Below, one piece after another: positions 1 through 10,151 of a DNA stretch of 64,000 nucleotides (position 1 is the first letter of the stretch; each line of letters opens with the position of its first letter). The stretch comes from Areca catechu. Lineage: Eukaryota; Streptophyta; Magnoliopsida; Arecales; Arecaceae. The position numbers and the translations under genes were made by a program. The notes beneath the pieces are model-generated. The model was not told the DNA's origin, made no database searches, and was given only the letters and a program-made list of their open reading frames with translations. The stretch covers positions 144,314,780 through 144,378,779 of the forward strand of contig CM038041.1 in assembly GCA_021397845.1 (NCBI GenBank). Direction: 5' to 3'.

Positions 1-1590
1 ATTTTACCCAGGCTTGATTCGAGAGTCTATGGTTCATTAGCCTGAGGTAGTGATGGATGGGTAGCCTAGGTGCGAGGCAGAGACGTCCCAGTGACAGCAG
101 AGATTCTGAGTAGAGTATGGGACATACCCATAACAGGTTCTATTGTAGATAGTCTAGTGGATAGATTCAGTGGTCTTCATTGTATCTTTGAGATAGATGA
201 CTTACCTGAGGGAGCCACTGTGGTAGCTTCGAGACTGTCAGCTGAGATAAGGTTGCTGCATCACATTGTTGCCCGGATCCTTCTACCTAAGATCGGCCAT
301 TTTGACTTCATCACAGAGCGAGAGCTATTGGTGATGGTTTCTCTAGTACAACACACTCCTGTATGCCTACCGATACTCATGGTACATTAGTTGACGAAGG
401 CATCTATTAGCCAGAGACTGTGTTTGCCCTATGGGATGGGCTTGACTCTACTTTTTAGAGCTTATGGTGTAATGATGGATGGTGAGCCCTACCAGTAGCT
501 ACTGCACACTGATGTTTATAACATCATATCTCTTCACCGGATGGGGTATCAGCTTGTTAAAGGCCAGTGGAGATGATGCATATCTGGATAGGCTACTGAC
601 AGAGATAAGGATGCAGTAAAGGAAGAGCATATCTTTTCGGGTGAGGTAGGGCCTTCTGAGATTCATAGAGAGATATCTGAGGCACAACCTGAGCCGTTGG
701 TTCAGTCCAAGCCTATAGCATAGCTAGAGCCAGCTCCTCAGCCTGAGTCAGTACAGTTTGACATCCCTGGAGTCTCTATGAGTCTAGAGGATAGGGTCAC
801 TCGCATTGAGACTGAGTTGATTATTATTCGTCAGCAAGTTGACTCATTTTATATGGAGATGAGAGAGAGCCATCGAGGACTGAGAGATGGGATCTCTACC
901 ATTCTGTCCATTTTGAGTAGACCCTCTTCAAGGAGTGCTCCTGATACTTCTGGTCCAGATGATTCAGTTCCAGCACCACCGGCACCGGGACCAGATTTGG
1001 ATGAGACTGATTTTGATGATATTGACATCGTAGATTTGATGACAAAGCCAGTACCGAAGATAGCAACTGACCCACCTAGGAGTCCCATTCATGATCCATC
1101 TAGTTCATCCTTCCAGACTCCTATTCTACCTACTCCTCTCTCCAGACCTGATGTTCACACTTCCATTCCTGTATCTACACCTATTATACCTTCAGTTATT
1201 AATACTCTTATTATTCCATCATCTGATACATCTTTTGATACACCTGTTATTCACTCTTCATCATTGCATACATCTTCTCTTATTCGGGATCTAGGCTTCT
1301 ATACTTCTGGTTTCCATCATCTTGAATCTGGTCCTATCATTGATCATACCCCTCCTCTTTCGGCCATTCCAGTCAGTGTTGTTCCTATTGCTGGCATAGC
1401 TTCTACCTCTTCTACACCAGTTAGAGGCAGGACTTATTTTAGACGCAGAGGACATGGTCATCGTGATGTTCCATCGAGATCGACCAGGACCCGTCTTCAT
1501 GATCTTTGCTCTATGTGGCCTCGATCTCGTGCTTTTACTGATACAGGACCGATCAAGATTGGATCCTCAGATGATGAGGATAGTGCTTAG
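1..1590 (+). pseudogene. Extra ORF after pol (env position) of element C, broken by stop codons
   Basis: One reading frame can be followed from the window edge to TAG at 1588-1590. It is interrupted only by nonsense codons (TAG 388, TAG 496, TGA 574, TAG 589, TAG 721 and one or two more in the first 70 bases), with no frameshift from 70 on. The first third resembles the domain called putative plant transposon protein (Transposase_32-like), with an LLP-K-G-FDFITERELL segment at about 280-330. A heptad-like stretch follows at 778-900 (SLEDRVTRIETELIII), then a Pro/Ser/Thr-rich acidic region, a block with RDLGFYTSGF at about 1280-1330, an RRRGHGHR basic patch and an acidic end (SSDDEDSA). In SIRE elements this position holds an env-like or accessory ORF; I see no clear membrane segment. 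Function unknown. Confidence 0.7.
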
Positions 1591-2365
1591 GATAGTTTTT
1601 ATGTTTAGCTAGTTTACATTTATGTGCTACCTGTATGTTTTTATTTGCTTCATGTTAAGTATCAAATTTGTATCAATGTATGAAACATTTTGAATAATTG
1701 AAATCTTCTAGTTCATATCTATGTCTTTGAATTAATGATTTAATATCTTCTCTGAATAAATAATTGCATTACTTAATTTCAGTGCTTTTATTCTTCTTTT
1801 CCTTTTTAATGATTGACAAAAAGGGGGAGAAGTAAGTATAAAAGATAAAATGAAAGTTATAAGATAAAGGTAAGTACATAAGATAAAATTGAAATATCAT
1901 TTATGTTTCTTGTGCTAGAAGATAAGTTTTGAAGGTATAAAAGATTAAAGTGATATGTATCTGTGTTTGAGAAAGATCTTTGAAAAAAAATTTTGTGCAT
2001 TAAGTGAGGGGGAGCAATCCTTCCTTTAATTTGCGAAATTTGTTTTGCTCAATTACTTGCAAAGCTCTTTGAAAATAAATTTTCTTTAAATATTCTTTTG
2101 AGGGGGAGTATTTATACTCACCTGGTTTCATTGCTGAATTTATTATCCTTGAGCATGTTCCTTTTAAAGTATCATGATATATTGATTTCATTTCTCTTTC
2201 TTTGCTTTGATACTCTTAGTATAATTTTGATTCGAATGAGTCTTTAAACTTTCTCTCTATTTGAATACTTACTGCAATAAGCTTTATGCATATTGAAATT
2301 TTTTTTTTAAAGTTTATCATGTGATTTATACTTAAAGGTTTTGTCATCATCAAAAAGGGAAAAGT
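1591..2365 (+). other. 3' untranslated region of element C with several polypurine tracts
   Basis: This AT-rich non-coding stretch lies between the extra ORF and the 3' LTR. Purine tracts occur at 1818-1832 (AAAAAGGGGGAGAAG), about 2006-2014 and 2100-2108 (GAGGGGGAG), and at 2351-2365 directly before the LTR. Repeated polypurine tracts in this region are a known Sirevirus trait. The last tract is expected to prime plus-strand DNA synthesis. Confidence 0.7.
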
Positions 2366-2634
2366 TGTTGACTCCGTTATTGATTTTGATGATAAACAAA
2401 ATACTTAAGTATAAGTTGAGTACTAACTTTTCTTTAAAGTGTGTTTATAGAAAATGATACTCACCAAATTCAACAAGTTTTGTTTGCTTGTCAAAAAATG
2501 AAGAAGTCCCTTCCATGATTGAAAGACCAGCTTTTAATGGACTTAAGAACTTGAGAATTACTTGAAAGAACTTGAATAGTGAAGCACAACCTGATTTCAG
2601 TAGATGTTCAATGGTTTTGAAGAAATCTCAGCCA

Positions 2635-2973
2635 AGTGTCGACTCAAAGTGTCATCTTACAGCTCAAGTGTCGACTCATGATAGTGGAAGTGTCGACTCA
2701 AGCGGCATGCAGAAAGTGTTTCAGATGGTACGATTGAAGTGTCAACTCATGCCAGTCAAGTGTCAACTCAAAGTGTCAACTAAAGGATCGTCTCATTGCC
2801 TAAGAATTTTTGGATAAAGAACTTGCAAAAATTAAAGACTTACCTGAAGTGTCGACTCATGGTTGTCAAGTGTCGACTCAAGTATTGACTCTCCTGAGAA
2901 TTCCAGAGAGCTTCATTGAAGAAATTTGAACTTTGTGTCGACTCATGGAATGGCTAGTTTAAGTGTCGACACT
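2635..2973 (+). repeat. Cluster of GTGTCGACTC / GTGTCGACAC motifs in the U3 of the element C LTR
   Basis: About nine or ten copies of GTGTC(G/A)ACTC(A) lie in some 340 bp, most on the + strand. One copy (about 2963) is the full palindrome GTGTCGACAC. The cluster lies upstream of the TATA-like box, where enhancer elements would be. Short palindromic repeats in LTR regulatory regions are known in maize Sireviruses, with a different sequence; that these are the counterpart is my inference. Confidence 0.6.
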
Positions 2974-3090
2974 TGGAGTTCTGGAAACAGTAATGGCTAG
3001 TTTTTCAAATGCAGAATCGACCCTCTTACCTCCCAATGGCTAGTTTTTCATGACTAACAGCTATAAACTAGTTTTGAGGCCTTTGGATTG

Positions 3091-3098
3091 TATTTAAG
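3091..3098 (+). promoter_or_regulatory. TATA-like box of the element C LTR
   Basis: TATTTAAG lies about 730 bp into the LTR, downstream of the GTCGAC motif cluster and about 300 bp upstream of the hairpin array. The A-family LTRs have a TATA-like box in the matching place (GTATTTATAT on the - strand). This would put the hairpin array in the transcribed leader. Confidence 0.45.
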
Positions 3099-3394
3099 TG
3101 TTTCAAATCAAATCAAAACACAAGAGGAAGAAGAAAAATAAAAAGAAAGCAAGAAAAGAAGAGAAAAAGCAAGTGCATTCACTCCCATTCATTGTGATCA
3201 ACAACCATCAAGCAAAAAGAAGTCTCCAAGCATTCAAAGCCTTCAAGAAGCATTCAAGCTCAACTTTTGATCATTGATTGGGGCTTCATCAAGCTCAAGA
3301 CAAGTAACTTCACCGAGCTTCAAAGAGAAATCAGCTTTACTTTAGAAAGCTTTTATTATTGCTTTACTTTAAACCTTATCTCTTGTTGTAAAGG

Positions 3395-3628
3395 TTATTA
3401 GTTAGCCTTGAAAACCAAGGATGGTTGTTGGTGAGCCTTAAAACTAATTAGGTTCTTGGTTAGCCCGCAAAACCAAGGGAGGTTGTTGGTGAGCCTTAAA
3501 ACCAATTAGGTTCTTGGTTAGCCCGTAAAACCAAGGGAGGTTTTGACTTGTGATCCTCGTAAAAACAAGTCAGGTTTTGATTAGTGAGCCCAGAAAACTA
3601 ATCAGCTATAATCGATTGAGATTATAGT
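3395..3628 (+). other. Tandem hairpin array in the transcribed part of the element C LTR
   Basis: About eight inverted repeats follow each other with a spacing of roughly 30 bp. Clear ones are CTTGGTT/AACCAAG (twice), GACTTGT/ACAAGTC, GATTAGT/ACTAATC and CTATAATC/GATTATAG. Most loops contain AGCC(C/T) followed by an A-rich stretch. The arms differ between hairpins but stay complementary. Homologous arrays are in the A and D LTRs. Confidence 0.75.
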
Positions 3629-3902
3629 GATTTCCCAACAAGATATTGGGGAGTGGATGTATGTGCATTGGAAAGCACCGAACCACTATATCTTGATTGT
3701 GTTTGTGGATTAATTGTCTCTCTCTTGCTCTTTTATTTATTGCATTTACATTTTCGCTACATACTTATTAAGAGCATTCTAATTCATCTCACATTAGCAC
3801 TCATAATTTTTTATTGCATTTGGCACATATTCTTGCAAGTAAATATTTTATTTTTAGAAATCCAATTCATCCCCCCTCTTGGATTGCTTACTGGGCAACA
3901 AA

Positions 3903-4320
3903 TAGCTCATAAGTGAGTTTTGGGCATATTTAGAAGAGAATGAGATTCTATCGCAATGGACACCTCAGCATAATAGAGTGTCTGAAAGGAGGAATCAAAT
4001 CCTGTTAGACAAGGTTTGGTCCATGATGGGGTTTGCAAGTCTGCCGATCTTCTTTTGGGGATATGCACTCAAGTTGACTTGCTATATTCTAAATAGAGTT
4101 CCCAGCAAGTCTATAGACAAAACATCATATGAGATACGGTTAGGATATAAGCTGGGGCTTTCACACCTTAGGATATGGGCATATCCAGCTTATGTCAAAC
4201 ATTTAAAAATGGACAAGCTCAGACCTAGGTCTGATATGTATATTTTCATAGGATACTCGAAAGAGACTATGAGTTATTTCTCCTAGCATATTAATGAACA
4301 AAAGATGTTCATCAATAATA
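3903..4320 (+). pseudogene. Integrase fragment of element B pol
   Basis: The frame reads EFWAYLEENEILSQWTP directly after the C insertion point and then VSERRNQILLD, which holds the Glu of the integrase D-D-E triad. It continues with an FWGYALKLTCYILNRVPSKS stretch, then a GLSHLRIWAYPAYV block and a FIGY motif. These are typical of the copia integrase core and C-terminal part. The first two catalytic Asp residues would lie upstream of C, outside the window. An open stretch runs 3978-4286 and ends in TAG. Confidence 0.85.
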
Positions 4321-4739
4321 GAAAATTCTTTTTTAAAAAATGAGTTCCTTAGAGAAGGAACTAATGCCACAAAGGTTGAACTTGAAAAAGTTTGGCAAGT
4401 GAAAGAACCAACACTATTAACTTAATCCATAGAACTGGATTTGACTAGTTCAAACCTGAAGTCCATTGTAGATACACATTAAGGAGATCTAGTACAGTAC
4501 CACATCAGCTAGGTAGATACTATAATTTTTGGATCCAAGATGGTGATCCTATTAAACTTGATGAAAACAATAAAGATCTGATCAATATGGATGCAATGTA
4601 GAGTTTCGACTCTAAAAAATAGCTTGAAGCCATGAAATATGAAATGGAGTCCATGAAAGTCAATGATGCATGGACACTCATTGATCTACTTGAAGGGAAA
4701 AAACCCATAGGGTGTAAATGGATATTCAAAAGAAAAAGG

Positions 4740-6224
4740 TGTTGCCTAGTAAGCAACCCAAGAGGGGGGGTGAATTGGGTCTCTAAAAATAATAAATTAA
4801 TTTACTTGATGCAATGCAATCCAATTCAACAATTAATTATGCAAGGTACTATTAATTCGTAATACTCTTAAATAAAAATGAGCAGAAATAAAGAGCAATG
4901 AAAGAAAAGCAAGTAGAGAGATCAATCAACCACAAAGATCAAGAAATATAATGGTTTGGTGCTATCCAATGCACCTAGATCCACTCCCCAAGATCCCCTT
5001 GGGAATTCACTATAATCACACCTGATTACAGTTGATTAGTTTTACGGGCTCACTAATCAAAAACCTAACTTGTTTTCACAAGTCCAACAAGTCAAAACCT
5101 CACTTGGTTTTATGGGCTAACCAAGAACCTAATTGGTTTTCAAAGGCTAACCAATAACCTCCCTTGGTTTCCCGGGCTAACCAAAAACCTAAGTGGTTTT
5201 GTGGGCTAACCACCAACCTATTTGGTTTTCAAAGGCTCACCAATAACCTCACTTGGTTTTACAATAGGCTAACCAAGAACCCTTACAACAAATAAAGTTT
5301 AGAAGTAATGAGACAAAGTAAGCTTTCTAAAACAAAGCGGGTATCTCTTTGAAGTTCGATGTAGAAGTGCTTTGAACTTGTTGAAGCCTCTTGAATGCTC
5401 AAGAATGGTTGATCTTTAATGCTCTTCAAGGATCTTGAAAGCTTGGAGGCTTGCTTTTGCTTGAGAGTAGTTGAATCTTCAAAGAATAGGAGTTAAAGCT
5501 CTCTTTTCTTCTCTCTTCTTAAAACTCTTAAATGGTCTTTAATAAACTTCTATATTTTTTAATTTGATTTGATTTGGAGCATATAAATACTTCTCCAATG
5601 ACTCAAATCCTGTTTCTAGCCATTAGACTTGAAAAACTAGCTGTTGGAGGGCAAAATGGGTGAGTTATGTGCTTGATAAACTAGCCATTACTATTGTCAG
5701 AACTTTATGTATCGACACTTCAGACTGTGAGTCAACACATAAGGTCGATACTTGAACTTCTTGAGTATATACCCAATTCAAATATATCCAATTTGATTCT
5801 CTAGAAATCTCATATGTGTCGACACTTACTCAGTTGAGTCGACATCTTGAGTCGACACTTTAGGTCCATGTGTTGACACTTCAACCACGCCATTTGAAAC
5901 ATCATTGCATACCGGCTTGAGTCAACACTTCACTTCCATGTGTCGACACTTTGAGTCGACACCTCATTAAAAACTTCACAGAAAAGGCTGAACTTGAGCT
6001 GAAACACATTTTCACTTTAACTTAACAATCCAATCAAGCAATTCTTGAGTATCCAAGTCCTCTTTGAGTAATCCATTTCATTCAAACTTGGCTTCTTCAA
6101 ACAAATAAGCTTCTTCAAATTTGTGAGCACCTTTTTCAATGAAAACACACTTCAAAGAAATCATTAGTCCTCAACTTATATTTAACCATTTTGCTTATCA
6201 TCAAAATCAATAACGGAGTCAACA
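4740..6224 (-). repeat. 3' LTR of element A
   Basis: This 1485-bp copy lies next to the polypurine tract at 6225. On the + strand it starts TGTTGCCTAG and ends GTCAACA. It is about 120 bp shorter than the 5' LTR; most of the difference is one gap inside the GTCGAC motif cluster (near 5850). It holds the hairpin array (5033-5277), a TATA-like box (5581-5590, GTATTTATAT on -) and the motif cluster (about 5705-5960). Confidence 0.95.
5033..5277 (-). other. Tandem hairpin array, best-preserved copy (3' LTR of element A)
   Basis: Eight inverted repeats lie in 245 bp. On the + strand the left arms are TGATTAGT (5033-5040), ACTTGTT (5068-5074), CTTGGTT (5103-5109), ATTGGTT (5132-5138), TTGGTT (5164-5169), GTGGTT (5193-5198), TTGGT (5222-5226) and CTTGGTT (5252-5258). 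Each is followed 11-17 bases later by its exact reverse complement. Most loops end in GGCT(A/C)A before the right arm, which reads AGCC after the left arm in the element's sense. Stem changes are compensated on both arms. Confidence 0.85.
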
Positions 6225-7072
6225 ATCTCCCCCTTTTTGATGATGACAAAATTCTTAAGTATAAATTGCTTAAAAAGCTTTTAAAATAATTCATCAAAGT
6301 GCATAGAACTAGATGCATTGAGTGTATCAATGTAATTTACAATATTGATATAATATTACAGAACAAAAATAATGTCAAGATTAATAGTGTCAGAGCTTGT
6401 TATGATGATTGAGAGTATCAGATCTTTGGGATATATTTAAGACATAGAAAACAAGTATCATGATACTCTACAAGAAAATTTCAGCAATAAACAAAGATCC
6501 CCATAAATTGATGATCCATAAAATAGTTTGCAAATATCTTTTCAAATAATTAAAGAGGGGTTTTAAGATGAAATTCACTTTAAAAAGATTTTCAATGAAA
6601 ACAAGATATAGCTTCCCCTTTCTTAAGAAATTTGTAAACATTTTTCAATTCAAGTTTTCAAAATAATTTTCAAATTTTGTTTACCCCTTGCATATCACAA
6701 ATTTAAATCACATGATACTTAAATCTTACATACTACTCCCCCTTTTTGTTATCATTAAAAAGGTAGGAAGACAAATAAGTTGAATAGTCAAGATATTGTA
6801 TTGAATTGCCACTACTCTCTCAAAAATATATTGCATTGAATTTAGAAATTTATTCATTCCCATCAAAGAGTGAAGACAATGAAGAACTAAGAATAATTGA
6901 AGATATTTCATTCATTTCCATCAAAGGCATAAAGATAAAGAACAACATAGTTTTTCATTTAAAGTTAGAACTTGTACAACAGTAAAACATATAAAGGATA
7001 CATAAGAGTGAACAACAAAGACAAAAATACATAGAAGCATAAAAACAAACTATCTAAAAATACATAAATATC
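6225..7072 (-). other. 3' untranslated region of element A with several polypurine tracts
   Basis: The main tract adjoins the LTR at 6225-6238 (AAAAAGGGGGAGAT on the - strand). Further tracts lie at about 6736-6747 (AAAAAGGGGGA) and near 6609. The rest is AT-rich. It holds a weak version of the TATCAGAGC-type motif seen in element D (TCAGAGCTTG near 6390 and TATCAGATCT near 6417). Confidence 0.7.
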
Positions 7073-9036
7073 CTAATCCTCATCGAGATCATCAGTATCA
7101 TCAAAAGACGAACCGATCTCAATCAGTCCTATATCAATAAAATATCGAACTCAAGGCCACATCGATTTGAGATCTCTTAGACAGGTCCTGGTCGGCTATG
7201 GAGGGGTACGATGACCACGTCCTCTGCGATGAGCATATGTCCGACCTCTGGCTAGAGTAGTAGAGGTAGAAGCAATGTCCTCCACAGGAATGGAACTAAT
7301 CAAATCGACAGTCTCTGTGACTGCCGGAAGAGGTGTGTGATCAAAGGAAGGACCTGAGTCAAGATACTGAAAGCCAGGTGTATAAAACCCAAGCTCTCGG
7401 ATAAAAGAGGATGTGTGAATAGTGGGAGTATTAACAATCGGTGTGTCAAAGATAGAGGTATCAGCTGATGATATGATAGGTGTATTAAGAATAGAAGTAT
7501 CAGCTATAGAATAAACTGGTAGGTCTGCAATCGGTGTATCAATAGTAGGGGTGTCAATAATAGGTGTATCGACAATGGGAGTATCAACAATAGGTGTCAG
7601 AATAGGCATGAGAACAGGAATGCGATCATCGGATCTAGAAGGAGAAGATGGAGCTGGAGTCTAGGTAGGTGAACTAGAAGGGTCAAGAACAGGACTCCTG
7701 GACAAGTCTGCCATCACCTCCGCTACTGGCTCTATAGTAAGATCTGGAAAATCGAATCCACTAGAGTCAGTCACCTCATCATCTCCATCATCACGATCTC
7801 CATCAACATCTCCAACAACATCATCGACAGGTGCAGGGGCAGGTGGAGCAGTATCAGCAACCGGAGTACTCGCTGAAGGTCTAGACAGTGCAGTCAATAT
7901 AGCTGAGATGCCATCACTAAGTCCAATATGGCTCTCTCTGGTCTCAGCTATGAAACAGTCAAGATGTTGTCTCATGATAAAAACATCCATCTCAATGCAT
8001 CTGACTCTGTCTAATAAGCAATCAGAAACATCTAGAGTCTCCGTCTAAGCTGGCTGAGGCTATGCTAAAGTAGTAGATCAGAATAAGATGCAACCGCTAG
8101 CTATGCTACGGTCTCAGGTTAACTCTCACTAGGTCCTGTCTTGTCAGAGAGGATGTGCTCCTCCTCTGTTGTGTCGTCGTCATCAGCTCTATCCTTAGCC
8201 TGACCAAATATCCTGCAAGTCCACTGGCCTCGGAACAGATGATAGCCCATCCGATGTAATGACCCGATGTCATACACATCAATATGAAGTAGTGTGCGGT
8301 AGGGCTCGTCCTCAAAGCTGACACCATACTCTCTGAATAAAACTGTTAGTCCCATCCCATATGGTAGGCAAAGTCGCTGGCTAGTCGACGCCTCCATCAT
8401 CTAGTGAACCATAAGCATTGGAAGGCAGACGGGCGTGCACTGAACCAATGAGACCATCACTAGCAACTCCCGCTCAGTGATGTAATCGAAGCATCCAATC
8501 TTCAGCAGAAGTATTCGGGCGATAATATGATGTAATAGTTTCATCTATGTAGATAATCAGGATGCTGGTATGATTGCTCCCTCAGGCAGTACGTCAGACT
8601 CAAAGATGCAATGAAGTCCACTGACTCTGTACATCAGGTTGTCCACAATAGATCCAGTCATCGAAATGTCCCATACTCTGCTCAGAATCTCTGATGAAAC
8701 AGGGATATCCCGACCTCTCACCTATGCTAACCATCCATCAGATCCACGGGCGAGTGATCCATAAAACTCTCGCATAAGCCCGGGATAATACCTCTCACTG
8801 AGTTAGTAAACTAAAGTTAGACTAGCCTGTCGAATCCACTCTCCGATCCTAAAGTGCTACTGGTCGACAAAAGTAAAGTCCACTCATCATCCTCCAACGA
8901 CGGTCTTCGAGCTCATCCAACTAGAAGGTACAAAAAATGGTCGTGCGGGCGGATCAGGAGCTCTAGCCTTCGTCTTTCGCTCTTCTTCCTGATTTGATTG
9001 ACGAGGTCGATGGACAACTTGCTTGCGAGGTCCCAT
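7073..9036 (-). pseudogene. Extra ORF after pol (env position) of element A
   Basis: The likely start is ATG at 9036 (MGPRKQVVHRPRQSN, a basic N-terminus) and the stop is TAG at 7073-7075. In order the frame shows the Transposase_32-like domain (about 8850-8250, with RLCLPYGMGLTVLFREYG), then a helical stretch with RESHIGLSDGISAIL near 7900. A Pro/Asp/Thr-rich region with many (V/I)DTP repeats follows (7400-7620), then RELGFYTPGFQYLDSGP, an RRGRGH basic patch and an acidic end (DDTDDLDED). Several stops and at least one frame change break it. The same layout is found in C and D. It may be an accessory virion or env-like protein, but I cannot assign a function. Confidence 0.7.
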
Positions 9037-9498
9037 TGCTTGGATTAAAGATGTGGGCAAGGTTTGGATAGAAACCTAGGGTTTCTAAGTCTTAGAATCC
9101 AAATGCAAGGAGAAATCCAATGAAATTTAAACTACCGGATGTCCAAATCAAGGAAACAATGGGTATAAAGCACGAAATAGTGGGAAGAATAGTGAGACTA
9201 CCTTGAAATCTTGTGTCAGCTCGAAAGAGAGAAAGAAATGGGAAGAAAAAATATTTGGAAACCCTTTATTCTCAGTCCACTGTCGTTCAAGTGTCGACTC
9301 ACGAATGTGTCGACACATTCAGGTGTTGACATATCAATGTGTCAACACATCGACTTAAAAACCAAAAATTTAGAGTTCCAAGGACAGATCAAAATTACTG
9401 GAAATATGATTAAATTCAATGAAAAACAATAATGATTGAGTAAGATTGATCATAATTATGGTCGAATTGATCTAATTTGAGTCAAATATAGGAAAAAT

Positions 9499-10151
9499 TT
9501 AATCAAAAGGATTAATGATCCCAAGCTCTCTTCTAATCATACAAAATCAATCTTCCAGAAGAGGTTTAGTCAAAATATCAGCTAATTGAAACTCGTACTA
9601 ATAAATTCAAGCATAACATCATTATTTTCTACATGATCTCTAATAAAATGATATCTAATTTCAATGAGTTTACTCCTAGAGTGTTGAACAGGATTTTTAG
9701 TTAAGCAAATAGCACTAGTATTATCATATTTAATAGGTCTACTAGCCAACTTGATTCCAAAATCTTCAAGTTGTTGCTTAATCCACAAGATTTGAGCACA
9801 ACAACTTCCTGCTGCAATATACTCAGCCTTAGCTGTGGATAGTGCAAATGAAGTTTGTTTCTTGCTAAACCAGGAGATTAAGTTAACTCCAAGAAATTGG
9901 CAAGTACCACTAGTACTCTTTCTATCCAATTTACAACTAGCAAAATTCATATCAGAATATCCAATCAATTCAGTAGATGAATTTTTAGAATACCATAAAC
10001 CAATATCAATAGTACCAGATAGATATCTAATAATGCGCTTTACAGCCAAAAGATGTGATTCTTTAGGTTCAAACTGATATCTAGCACACATGTATACACT
10101 GAACATTATATCTGGTCTACTAGTAGTTAGATATAGTAAAGAGCCAATCAT
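9499..10151 (-). pseudogene. RNase H end of element A pol
   Basis: An open stretch (10151-9582) carries GSLLYLTTSRPDIMFSV, HLLAVKRIIRYLSGT, an IGYSDMNFAS block (usual SD-D), STAKAEYIAA with the RNase H Glu, and NPVQHSRSK. After a frame change near 9600 the end reads QLADILTKPL and RRELGIINPFD, with stop TAA at 9499-9501. This is the standard copia pol C-terminus. In the usual SDADW motif D-A-D has become D-M-N, so a catalytic Asp appears lost. Confidence 0.9.

Larger units (their letters stand above)
1..3900 (+). mobile_element. Element C: SIRE-type Ty1/copia retrotransposon, 3' part only
   Basis: The window opens inside this + strand element. What remains, in order, is an extra ORF downstream of pol, a 3' untranslated region with several polypurine tracts, and a complete 3' LTR that ends in CA at 3900. 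From 3901 the sequence changes at once to the integrase frame of copia element B, so C is inserted in B. The candidate target duplication on this side is AATAG (3901-3905); its partner lies to the left of the window. The LTR and extra ORF are close relatives of those of element A, so C and A belong to one family in opposite orientation. Confidence 0.85.
2366..3900 (+). repeat. 3' LTR of element C
   Basis: This 1535-bp LTR starts TGTTGACTCCG and ends GGGCAACA, giving the TGTTG/CAACA inverted ends. The same ends and order of parts occur in the two LTRs of element A in the other orientation. Inside are a cluster of GTGTCGACTC motifs (about 2635-2973), a TATA-like box at 3091-3098, and a hairpin array at about 3395-3628. 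Confidence 0.9.

Noticed and set aside
1091..1294. Leu/His/Ile-rich small frame suggestive of a membrane segment
   Set aside because: It is a frame-shifted reading of the Ser/Pro/Thr-rich part of the element C ORF.
7073..9036. Calling the accessory ORF a retroviral env gene
   Set aside because: The position fits, but I see no signal peptide, fusion peptide or membrane anchor that would support it.
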